A DNA stretch of 6,279 nucleotides from Deferribacterales bacterium (lineage in GTDB: Bacteria > Chrysiogenota > Deferribacteres > Deferribacterales > JAISNW01), in assembly GCA_025997275.1 (NCBI GenBank), contig BNUJ01000081.1:1-6279 (forward strand). Direction: 5' to 3'. Every line of letters begins with the position of its first letter. The first letter of the stretch is position 1. Positions 1 through 4,913 of the stretch are shown piece by piece. Under the pieces are notes generated by a model that saw only the letters and a program-made list of their open reading frames with translations, did not search any database and was not told where the DNA came from. A program made the position numbers and the translations under genes.

Positions 1-28
1 TTACAAAGTTCGTTGGGTCGTATTTTGC
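1..28 (-). repeat. 28-bp inverted repeat X, outer left copy
   Basis: Reverse complement of 302-329. It encodes ATPase residues AKYDPTNFV, read on the minus strand here. The match cannot be extended inward (29 does not pair with 301), and outward it is cut by the window end. The repeat therefore ends where the contig ends, as expected if 28 bases were the node overlap of an assembly graph (inference). Confidence 0.9.
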
Positions 29-205
29 CGCATCAAAAACGGCTTTCAAATCCAACTCCATTAGTTTTGTGTCTTTATCTGCTACTTGCTTGGCAAGCGT
101 AGTTTTGCCCGTTTGCCGTGCACCCGATATGACGACAACACGACGTGTTTCAAGAGCTTTTTTTACGCTTTGGGCTTGCCAACGCGGATATTCAGACATC
201 TCCAT
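1..205 (-). CDS. AAA ATPase (AAA_14/DUF4143 type), N-terminal fragment
   Basis: Sixty-eight codons from an ATG at 205 (mirror 6075). The fragment carries the Walker A motif GARQTGKT at residues 28-35, preceded by the hydrophobic strand VVVIS. The start is chosen because GAGG lies five bases upstream; a second ATG two codons later is a less well spaced alternative. The frame runs off the window inside the 28-base repeat. The same repeat at 302-329 is followed by the rest of the protein, so the intact gene is this fragment joined to the body, 418 residues in total. As displayed, the P-loop is separated from Walker B and points away from it, so neither piece would encode a working ATPase. The family role is given at the body fragment. 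Confidence 0.88.
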   Translation of the reverse strand, partial: MEMSEYPRWQAQSVKKALETRRVVVISGARQTGKTTLAKQVADKDTKLMELDLKAVFDAAKYDPTNFV

Positions 206-230
206 ATTTGCCTCTTCTTTATTTTGTAAT

Positions 231-260
231 ATGATAACATATTTTTCCGCAAAAAGTAAA
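231..260 (-). promoter_or_regulatory. Probable sigma70 promoter of the ATPase gene
   Basis: Read on the minus strand: TTTACT as -35 (255-260), an 18-base spacer, and TATCAT as -10 (231-236). Shifting the -35 by one base gives TTACTT with a 17-base spacer. It lies about 25 bases before the ATPase start. The -10 is a good match and the -35 is moderate. Mirror at 6020-6049. Confidence 0.5.
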
Positions 261-299
261 GTAGGTTGTCCGCTATTATTAAAGTAGAACTCCCGCTAT
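257..299. repeat. Two-copy direct repeat, 23-bp period, at ATPase promoter
   Basis: Copies at 257-276 and 280-299 share 15 of 20 positions: TAAAGTAG at one end and CCGCTAT at the other, with a variable middle. The first copy overlaps the -35 element. A period close to two helical turns suggests tandem sites for a regulator on one DNA face (inference). The second copy abuts the 301/302 junction, so further copies upstream may have been lost. Confidence 0.5.
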
Positions 300-301
300 T
301 T

Positions 302-329
302 GCAAAATACGACCCAACGAACTTTGTAA
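302..329 (+). repeat. 28-bp inverted repeat X, inner left copy
   Basis: Inverted partner of 1-28. This copy continues in frame into the ATPase body (KNPSGTMMIDE). The junction at 301/302 joins the far upstream edge of the ATPase promoter region to the middle of its coding sequence. Confidence 0.9.
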
Positions 330-1381
330 AGAACCCTTCAGGGACGATGATGATTGATGAAATTCAGAAAGTGCCTGAGCTGATTACAGAGATAAAGCAT
401 GCTGTAGATAACGATAATCGTCCTGGGCAATACTTATTAACTGGTTCTGCAAACATAAGCTCTTTACCTAGTGTTTCAGAGAGCCTTGCTGGACGGGTTA
501 AAAATATTCGCCTGCGTCCGCTGACGGTTGGAGAGATATTAAAGGTTCGTCCAACATTTTTAGAAAGGGCTTTTAAGGCAAACTTTTCATCACAAATAAA
601 GGGGTATGACAAAAGCACAATTTTTGATTTGGCTTTTCGTGGCGGGTTTCCAGAGGCAGTGCGCTTGAGAACACCACAAGAGCGGAAAGATTGGCACAAG
701 GATTACATTGATACATTGATAAATCGTGATTTGCAAGATATAGCAAACATAAAGAGGCAGGACGCTTTAAGGGAACTGATAAATATTTTGGCATCTTGGT
801 CTGGAAAATTTATGGAAGTATCAAAAATATGCTCATTTATGGCGATAACAAAGCCAACTATAGAATCTTACATAAATGCTCTGGAGGCGATGTATTTGTT
901 TGAGAAAGTGTCGCCTTGGACAAGAACTGATTATGACAGGGTTGGGCGCACCCCGAAAACGTATATGACAGATACGGGGCTTATGGCTTCTGTGCTTGGG
1001 TGGAACAAAAACGATATTATGCTTGATACGGATAAATCGGAAACTGACAGAGCTGGAAAATTGATGGAAACATTTGTGTTTCAAGAATTAACGGCACAGA
1101 TTGGTGTGGACAATCAATATAATCTTTTTCAATACCGTGACCGTGAGAAACGTGAAATAGATTTCTTGATAGAGCGTGAAGACAAGGCATTGGTAGGCGT
1201 GGAAGTAAAATCTAGCGCACGCGTTTCCGCCGATGACTTTGCACCACAAAGATGGTTTGTTCGGAACATATTAAAAAATAAGAAACCTTACTTGGGAATT
1301 GTTTTATATTCTGGCGAAAACACGTTTTCGTTTGGGGAAAATATGCTTGCCGTTCCAATCGCCGCATTATGGGCAGAATGA
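302..1381 (+). CDS. AAA ATPase with DUF4143 C-terminus, body fragment lacking Walker A
   Basis: Encodes the last 359 or so residues of a DUF4143-type P-loop ATPase. A nominal ATG at 266 exists, but its first twelve codons are reversed promoter DNA, so homologous sequence begins at the 28-base repeat. Visible features are Walker B MMIDEIQ, then YLLTGSA (typical of this family, sensor-1 region), the RLRPLTVGEI segment, and a winged-helix-like middle (SFMAITKPTIESYINALEAMYLFEKV). The C-terminal part has EIDFLIE followed by GVEVKSS, the pattern of the PD-(D/E)xK-like fold in DUF4143. Family members are common in bacteria and archaea, are often horizontally acquired, and have no settled substrate. 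The stop at 1381 overlaps a convergent small ORF. The family call is firm; the function is unknown. Confidence 0.88.
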   Translation, partial: AKYDPTNFVKNPSGTMMIDEIQKVPELITEIKHAVDNDNRPGQYLLTGSANISSLPSVSESLAGRVKNIRLRPLTVGEILKVRPTFLERAFKANFSSQIKGYDKSTIFDLAFRGGFPEAVRLRTPQERKDWHKDYIDTLINRDLQDIANIKRQDALRELINILASWSGKFMEVSKICSFMAITKPTIESYINALEAMYLFEKVSPWTRTDYDRVGRTPKTYMTDTGLMASVLGWNKNDIMLDTDKSETDRAGKLMETFVFQELTAQIGVDNQYNLFQYRDREKREIDFLIEREDKALVGVEVKSSARVSADDFAPQRWFVRNILKNKKPYLGIVLYSGENTFSFGENMLAVPIAALWAE

Positions 1382-1432
1382 CTTCAACTTTTCAAACTCT
1401 TTCATATATTTTTGGTAGCCCTCTAATGACAT
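1367..1432 (-). CDS. Small ORF, 21 codons, own strong promoter
   Basis: An ATG at 1432 is preceded by a perfect AGGAGG seven bases upstream and by a near-consensus promoter (1456-1484). It encodes 21 residues, starting MSLEGYQKYM, with a charged amphipathic middle (KEFEKLK) and ending FCP. It follows the repressor gene in the same direction and converges on the ATPase, overlapping its 3' end by 15 bases. The expression signals are much better than chance, but I recognise no family. It may be a true small protein, or the 5' remnant of a longer gene cut off where the ATPase gene now begins its 3' end. A role as leader peptide or toxin is possible, but nothing visible proves it. Confidence 0.5.
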   Translation of the reverse strand: MSLEGYQKYMKEFEKLKSFCP

Positions 1433-1455
1433 AACCTTACCTCCTATGACATCAT

Positions 1456-1484
1456 AATCTAGCAAAACTTTAAGCACTTGTCAA
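1456..1484 (-). promoter_or_regulatory. Near-consensus extended -10 promoter for the small ORF
   Basis: On the minus strand: TTGACA (1479-1484), a 17-base spacer, and TAGATT (1456-1461) preceded by TGC, an extended -10. An imperfect 19-bp palindrome, TGTCTAAAAGCGTTTGACA, covers the -35 and could be an operator. It does not resemble the operators at 2093-2195. Confidence 0.65.
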
Positions 1485-1507
1485 ACGCTTTTAGACACTG
1501 GCAATGC

Positions 1508-2101
1508 TTATGCGCGTCTGCCCTGCCAGACAAGCTCGCCGACTAATGAACGCGTAAGCTCGGCTTTATCAACGCAACTGCTTGGAAAGCTACTGTTGTC
1601 AGCTTTTACAAATACATTATAGTCAGTTTGTAAGATAATCCTTTTGATTATCGTGTCTCCGCCCAACTTAAACATGTATATTCGTGCGTGTTTAATCTCC
1701 CGCCGCTTGGCAATCAGCAACAAATCGCCCGCCTTTATGGTCGGCTCCATACTCTCATCGGGCATAGTGTTAACAAATAACGCATCTGTCGCAACCCCCA
1801 GCCTGTTTATAAAGTCAACATTAAAAGCCACATCGGGCACATCTCCGCCCAAATATGGGATAGATACATAGCTGTCAACGGGTGCAACGTTTGCGGTGAT
1901 TAACTGGTGTGGCGATATCCCCAACACACCAGCTGCTTTTTCTAGGAATGAGAGGGAGTCTGCCCCCAGTTTGATTTTCCTAAGCATATCAGACATATAG
2001 ACGTTGCTGTAGCCCATCTGTTCGGCGAATTCGTTCTGCGTAATCCCCTGTCGCTTTAACTCCGCCCGTATATTGCCCAAGACAACGTCTAAAATAATCA
2101 T
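1508..2101 (-). CDS. XRE-family HTH / S24 peptidase-like (LexA/CI-like) repressor
   Basis: A 197-residue transcription factor. Residues 8-62 form an XRE helix-turn-helix domain (ITQNEFAEQMG, then SNVYMSDMLRKIK as probable recognition helix). Residues about 78-197 form a LexA/UmuD/CI-like S24 domain with Ser117 in DESMEPTIKAGD and Lys153 in IIKR as the expected Ser-Lys dyad, ending in the family-typical VWQGRR. Such proteins dimerise through the S24 domain and bind palindromic operators; many self-cleave when RecA is activated. I see no Ala-Gly cleavage dipeptide in the linker (residues 68-95), so cleavability is doubtful. I chose the ATG at 2101 over an in-frame TTG at 2167, because the extra 22 residues are low-complexity hydrophobic and lie over the operators. 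No Shine-Dalgarno precedes 2101. It is divergent from the glycosylase gene and probably represses it. Confidence 0.9.
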   Translation of the reverse strand: MIILDVVLGNIRAELKRQGITQNEFAEQMGYSNVYMSDMLRKIKLGADSLSFLEKAAGVLGISPHQLITANVAPVDSYVSIPYLGGDVPDVAFNVDFINRLGVATDALFVNTMPDESMEPTIKAGDLLLIAKRREIKHARIYMFKLGGDTIIKRIILQTDYNVFVKADNSSFPSSCVDKAELTRSLVGELVWQGRRA

Positions 2102-2111
2102 ATAGATTAAA
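2093..2111. promoter_or_regulatory. Operator-like site 1, over the repressor start codon
   Basis: AATAATC, five bases, GATTAAA: the same half-sites and 5-base gap as the perfect palindrome at 2177. It covers the repressor ATG (2099-2101), which would suit autoregulation. Confidence 0.6.
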
Positions 2112-2134
2112 TATAGGGGCTGACATACTAAAAC

Positions 2135-2153
2135 AACACTCAAAAAGATTAAA
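2135..2153. promoter_or_regulatory. Operator-like site 2
   Basis: AACACTC, five A, GATTAAA. The right half is identical to site 1; the left half matches at 5 of 7. It is the weakest of the three sites, but it falls exactly midway between the others, 42 bp from each. Confidence 0.5.
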
Positions 2154-2160
2154 AATATAC

Positions 2161-2189
2161 TTGACAAGCTACATTTAATAATCTATAAG
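2161..2189 (+). promoter_or_regulatory. Consensus sigma70 promoter of the glycosylase operon
   Basis: TTGACA (2161-2166, perfect), a 17-base spacer, and TATAAG (2184-2189, five of six). Start of transcription would be near 2196, giving a leader of about 24 bases before the ATG at 2220. Confidence 0.85.
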
Positions 2190-2195
2190 ATTATT
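2177..2195. promoter_or_regulatory. Operator-like site 3, perfect palindrome over the glycosylase -10
   Basis: AATAATCTATAAGATTATT has 8-bp perfect arms around a 3-base centre. It spans the -10 element (2184-2189), so a bound dimer would block the promoter. It is the likely high-affinity site of the adjacent XRE/S24 repressor (inference from position and symmetry). Confidence 0.75.
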
Positions 2196-2219
2196 TCAAG
2201 TTTATCAAAGGGGTGAGTT

Positions 2220-2861
2220 ATGGGTGAACTACGAGACAAGAGCGGTGATTGGAATAGTTTAGAGCATGAGGTCACCGAGTGTAAAGATTGCGGTTTGCAT
2301 AAGTCACGGACGAAAACGGTTTTTGGGGATGGCAACCGCAATGCAAAGTTGATGTTTATAGGCGAGGCTCCTGGGGCGGATGAGGATAAGGCAGGGTGTC
2401 CGTTTGTAGGCGATGCAGGTAAGCGACTGGACAAGATGATTATTGAGGATATGGGCTACAAACGAGAGGACGCATATATCGCCAATATTATCAAGTGTCG
2501 TCCACCTGATAATAGAAAGCCGATAGGTAGCGAAATAGCGCATTGCATAGGCTTTATTCGCAAACAAATTAGTCTAGTGTCGCCAGACGTAATTGTTTGT
2601 TTGGGCAAGGTAGCTACTAAAGCCATATTAGGCGATATGTTAAAGTTGCCTGACAATTTTAAGCTGGGCGATGTGCGCAATAAATCCAATGACTACAAGG
2701 ACACGGCTACGGGTAAAACTATAAAGGTAATACCTACCTACCACCCATCCTATCTGTTGCGTTGTGAGTCTGTCATAGCAGGGGCAGAGGAAGACCTGCA
2801 TTTAGCAGTGGCAGAGTTAGAAAAAACATCTAAGAACAAAGGGGGTTATAATCATGCCTAA
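2220..2861 (+). CDS. Family 4 uracil-DNA glycosylase, [4Fe-4S] type
   Basis: A 213-residue enzyme that removes uracil from DNA to start base-excision repair in the cytoplasm. Family 4 (UDGa) hallmarks occur in order: GEAPGADED (48-56), PFVGDAG (61-67), NIIKCRPPDNRKP (89-101), LGKVAT (128-133) and HPSYLLR (175-181). The four iron-sulphur ligands are the expected Cys21, Cys24, Cys93 and Cys109. The length fits the family's usual 190-220 residues. AAAGGGG (2207-2213) sits six bases before the ATG. Residue 60 is Cys where Arg is common. It is the first gene of an operon with the small membrane-protein gene (8-base overlap, ATGCCTAA) and is driven by the operator-covered promoter, so its expression is probably repressor-controlled. 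Related domains also occur in phages, so it could be chromosomal or prophage-borne. Confidence 0.96.
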   Translation: MGELRDKSGDWNSLEHEVTECKDCGLHKSRTKTVFGDGNRNAKLMFIGEAPGADEDKAGCPFVGDAGKRLDKMIIEDMGYKREDAYIANIIKCRPPDNRKPIGSEIAHCIGFIRKQISLVSPDVIVCLGKVATKAILGDMLKLPDNFKLGDVRNKSNDYKDTATGKTIKVIPTYHPSYLLRCESVIAGAEEDLHLAVAELEKTSKNKGGYNHA

Positions 2862-3276
2862 AATTGCAAGCAAAACTAAGGAAATAAGAACGCCTGATAC
2901 ATATTTAGGGGATTTATTCGCATCAATCGGTTTGGGTGCCATTATCGGTTTCGTGGGCGTTTTTCTGGTTTCTGTCTTATTTTATAAAGTTTTTGGTTTT
3001 TCTTTATTTGATGCTGTTCAGGTTGCTTTTGGTTTTAACGACTCTTTGGTAATCATCCTGCTGATTAGCATCAGCATCCTGCTTTCTGTCCTTATTGCTA
3101 AGTGGTTTTTTAGCTCCATGAAGGAAAAGTCTCGTTGCGAGTCGTGCGGAGGACCTTGGGGTTATGAGCTAACTGAAAATAGGGTGCTAGACGATGGGCA
3201 GGATGCTGATGCTAATCAGCAGGATGATTACCAAAGAGTCGTTAAAACCAAAAGCAACCTGAACAGCATCAAATAA
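2854..3276 (+). CDS. Small two-helix membrane protein with CxxC tail, fused to antisense sequence at the junction
   Basis: The start overlaps the glycosylase stop by 8 bases and has AAAGGGGG eight bases upstream, so it is translationally coupled. Native residues are 1-114. A polar N-terminus (1-20) is followed by a helix at about 24-44 (IGLGAIIGFVGVFLVSVLF) and a second at about 64-82. The cytosolic-looking tail KEKSRCESCGGPWGYEL has a single CxxC (95-98), suggesting a half zinc ribbon or a metal/redox site. From residue 115 to the stop, the frame reads the reverse strand of its own gene (past 3197), which is polar and meaningless. The true C-terminus is therefore missing. I recognise no named family. 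The coupling suggests co-expression with DNA repair, but a functional link is only inferred. Confidence 0.7.
   Translation: MPKIASKTKEIRTPDTYLGDLFASIGLGAIIGFVGVFLVSVLFYKVFGFSLFDAVQVAFGFNDSLVIILLISISILLSVLIAKWFFSSMKEKSRCESCGGPWGYELTENRVLDDGQDADANQQDDYQRVVKTKSNLNSIK
3059..3076. repeat. Short hairpin beside the palindrome junction
   Basis: TGCTGAT, loop TAGC, ATCAGCA: a 7-bp perfect stem lying six bases inside the arm boundary, flanked by the two CATCCTGC repeats. It is inside the membrane-protein coding sequence and may have favoured strand fold-back. Mirror at 3204-3221. Confidence 0.55.
3083..3197. other. Unpaired 115-base centre of the palindrome
   Basis: This is the only sequence near the middle without an inverted partner. 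It continues the reading frame of the membrane-protein gene (its residues 77-114), so it is real genomic sequence following the left arm, not filler. The fold-back junction is therefore at 3197/3198, where the sequence jumps to the complement of base 3082. A large unpaired loop beside long perfect arms is what an inverted chimera with a skipped interval looks like. Just inside each arm an 8-base sequence, CATCCTGC, is repeated (3054-3061 and 3075-3082), and its second copy ends exactly at the arm boundary. Confidence 0.9.
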
Positions 3277-3426
3277 AGAAAAACCAAAAACTTTATAAAA
3301 TAAGACAGAAACCAGAAAAACGCCCACGAAACCGATAATGGCACCCAAACCGATTGATGCGAATAAATCCCCTAAATATGTATCAGGCGTTCTTATTTCC
3401 TTAGTTTTGCTTGCAATTTTAGGCAT
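3187..3426 (-). pseudogene. Mirror copy of the membrane-protein gene, truncated at the junction
   Basis: Residues 1-76 are identical to the plus-strand copy. Three junction residues (PIV) and a stop follow as the frame enters the reversed centre. It breaks inside the second helix and lacks the CxxC tail. It is a product of the fold-back, not an independent gene. Confidence 0.75.
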
Positions 3427-4060
3427 GATTATAACCCCCTTTGTTCTTAGATGTTTTTTCTAACTCTGCCACTGCTAAATGCAGGTCTTCCTCTGCCCCT
3501 GCTATGACAGACTCACAACGCAACAGATAGGATGGGTGGTAGGTAGGTATTACCTTTATAGTTTTACCCGTAGCCGTGTCCTTGTAGTCATTGGATTTAT
3601 TGCGCACATCGCCCAGCTTAAAATTGTCAGGCAACTTTAACATATCGCCTAATATGGCTTTAGTAGCTACCTTGCCCAAACAAACAATTACGTCTGGCGA
3701 CACTAGACTAATTTGTTTGCGAATAAAGCCTATGCAATGCGCTATTTCGCTACCTATCGGCTTTCTATTATCAGGTGGACGACACTTGATAATATTGGCG
3801 ATATATGCGTCCTCTCGTTTGTAGCCCATATCCTCAATAATCATCTTGTCCAGTCGCTTACCTGCATCGCCTACAAACGGACACCCTGCCTTATCCTCAT
3901 CCGCCCCAGGAGCCTCGCCTATAAACATCAACTTTGCATTGCGGTTGCCATCCCCAAAAACCGTTTTCGTCCGTGACTTATGCAAACCGCAATCTTTACA
4001 CTCGGTGACCTCATGCTCTAAACTATTCCAATCACCGCTCTTGTCTCGTAGTTCACCCAT
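3419..4060 (-). CDS. Family 4 uracil-DNA glycosylase, mirror copy
   Basis: Residue-for-residue copy of the glycosylase on the minus strand, with the same ribosome-binding site and overlap with the downstream small ORF. Confidence 0.95.
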   Translation of the reverse strand: MGELRDKSGDWNSLEHEVTECKDCGLHKSRTKTVFGDGNRNAKLMFIGEAPGADEDKAGCPFVGDAGKRLDKMIIEDMGYKREDAYIANIIKCRPPDNRKPIGSEIAHCIGFIRKQISLVSPDVIVCLGKVATKAILGDMLKLPDNFKLGDVRNKSNDYKDTATGKTIKVIPTYHPSYLLRCESVIAGAEEDLHLAVAELEKTSKNKGGYNHA

Positions 4061-4084
4061 AACTCACCCCTTTGATAAACTTGA

Positions 4085-4103
4085 AATAATCTTATAGATT
4101 ATT
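4085..4103. promoter_or_regulatory. Operator-like site 3, mirror copy
   Basis: Same perfect 19-bp palindrome over the mirror -10 element. Confidence 0.75.
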
Positions 4104-4119
4104 AAATGTAGCTTGTCAA
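4091..4119 (-). promoter_or_regulatory. Glycosylase promoter, mirror copy
   Basis: Mirror of 2161-2189 on the minus strand. Confidence 0.85.
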
Positions 4120-4126
4120 GTATATT

Positions 4127-4145
4127 TTTAATCTTTTTGAGTGTT
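4127..4145. promoter_or_regulatory. Operator-like site 2, mirror copy
   Basis: Mirror of 2135-2153, 42 bp from its neighbours on either side. Confidence 0.5.
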
Positions 4146-4168
4146 GTTTTAGTATGTCAGCCCCTATA

Positions 4169-4187
4169 TTTAATCTATATGATTATT
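4169..4187. promoter_or_regulatory. Operator-like site 1, mirror copy
   Basis: Mirror of 2093-2111, covering the repressor ATG at 4179. Confidence 0.6.
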
Positions 4188-4772
4188 TTAGACGTTGTCT
4201 TGGGCAATATACGGGCGGAGTTAAAGCGACAGGGGATTACGCAGAACGAATTCGCCGAACAGATGGGCTACAGCAACGTCTATATGTCTGATATGCTTAG
4301 GAAAATCAAACTGGGGGCAGACTCCCTCTCATTCCTAGAAAAAGCAGCTGGTGTGTTGGGGATATCGCCACACCAGTTAATCACCGCAAACGTTGCACCC
4401 GTTGACAGCTATGTATCTATCCCATATTTGGGCGGAGATGTGCCCGATGTGGCTTTTAATGTTGACTTTATAAACAGGCTGGGGGTTGCGACAGATGCGT
4501 TATTTGTTAACACTATGCCCGATGAGAGTATGGAGCCGACCATAAAGGCGGGCGATTTGTTGCTGATTGCCAAGCGGCGGGAGATTAAACACGCACGAAT
4601 ATACATGTTTAAGTTGGGCGGAGACACGATAATCAAAAGGATTATCTTACAAACTGACTATAATGTATTTGTAAAAGCTGACAACAGTAGCTTTCCAAGC
4701 AGTTGCGTTGATAAAGCCGAGCTTACGCGTTCATTAGTCGGCGAGCTTGTCTGGCAGGGCAGACGCGCATAA
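4179..4772 (+). CDS. XRE/S24 repressor, mirror copy
   Basis: Identical 197-residue protein encoded rightward from the ATG at 4179. In this arm it is followed by the small-ORF promoter 23 bases after its stop. Confidence 0.9.
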   Translation: MIILDVVLGNIRAELKRQGITQNEFAEQMGYSNVYMSDMLRKIKLGADSLSFLEKAAGVLGISPHQLITANVAPVDSYVSIPYLGGDVPDVAFNVDFINRLGVATDALFVNTMPDESMEPTIKAGDLLLIAKRREIKHARIYMFKLGGDTIIKRIILQTDYNVFVKADNSSFPSSCVDKAELTRSLVGELVWQGRRA

Positions 4773-4795
4773 GCATTGCCAGTGTCTAAAAGCGT

Positions 4796-4824
4796 TTGAC
4801 AAGTGCTTAAAGTTTTGCTAGATT
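4796..4824 (+). promoter_or_regulatory. Small-ORF promoter, mirror copy
   Basis: TTGACA at 4796-4801 and TAGATT at 4819-4824 with TGC before it. Confidence 0.65.
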
Positions 4825-4847
4825 ATGATGTCATAGGAGGTAAGGTT

Positions 4848-4913
4848 ATGTCATTAGAGGGCTACCAAAAATATATGAAAGAGTTTGAAAAGTTGAAGTC
4901 ATTCTGCCCATAA
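4848..4913 (+). CDS. Small ORF, mirror copy
   Basis: Plus-strand copy of the 21-codon ORF: AGGAGG at 4835-4840, ATG at 4848, TAA at 4911-4913. Confidence 0.5.
   Translation: MSLEGYQKYMKEFEKLKSFCP

Larger units (their letters stand above)
1..3082 (+). repeat. Left arm of 3082-bp inverted repeat
   Basis: Every base I compared from 1 to 3082 is the exact complement of the base at 6280 minus that position, and all gene translations of the two arms are identical. Pairing stops sharply: after 3082 the left side reads TTCTGTCC, while the reverse complement of the right side reads CCATCGTC. Arms of this length without one difference imply very recent formation, active homogenisation, or an artefact. 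No gene family is known to need such a structure. An amplification or assembly fold-back is the simplest reading. Confidence 0.97.

Noticed and set aside
266..301. ATG at 266 as the true ATPase start
   Set aside because: These codons are the ATPase's own promoter region read backward. The protein so made lacks Walker A, and no ribosome-binding site precedes it.
364..1084. Antisense open frames over the ATPase body (and their mirrors at 5196-5916)
   Set aside because: They overlap a clearly coding gene, have no family motifs or start signals, and appear in both arms only because of the duplication.
1513..1535. GTCTG...CAGAC hairpin near the repressor stop as a terminator
   Set aside because: The stem is only five base pairs, lies inside the coding sequence and is not followed by a T tract.
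2102..2167. TTG start at 2167 giving a 219-residue repressor
   Set aside because: The added residues are hydrophobic and unlike any XRE N-terminus, and they would be translated across the operators and the divergent promoter. The helix-turn-helix domain begins normally after the ATG at 2101.
3199..3276. C-terminal 26 residues of the plus-strand membrane protein as a real domain
   Set aside because: They are the reverse strand of the same gene's bases past the junction, so they result from the fold-back.
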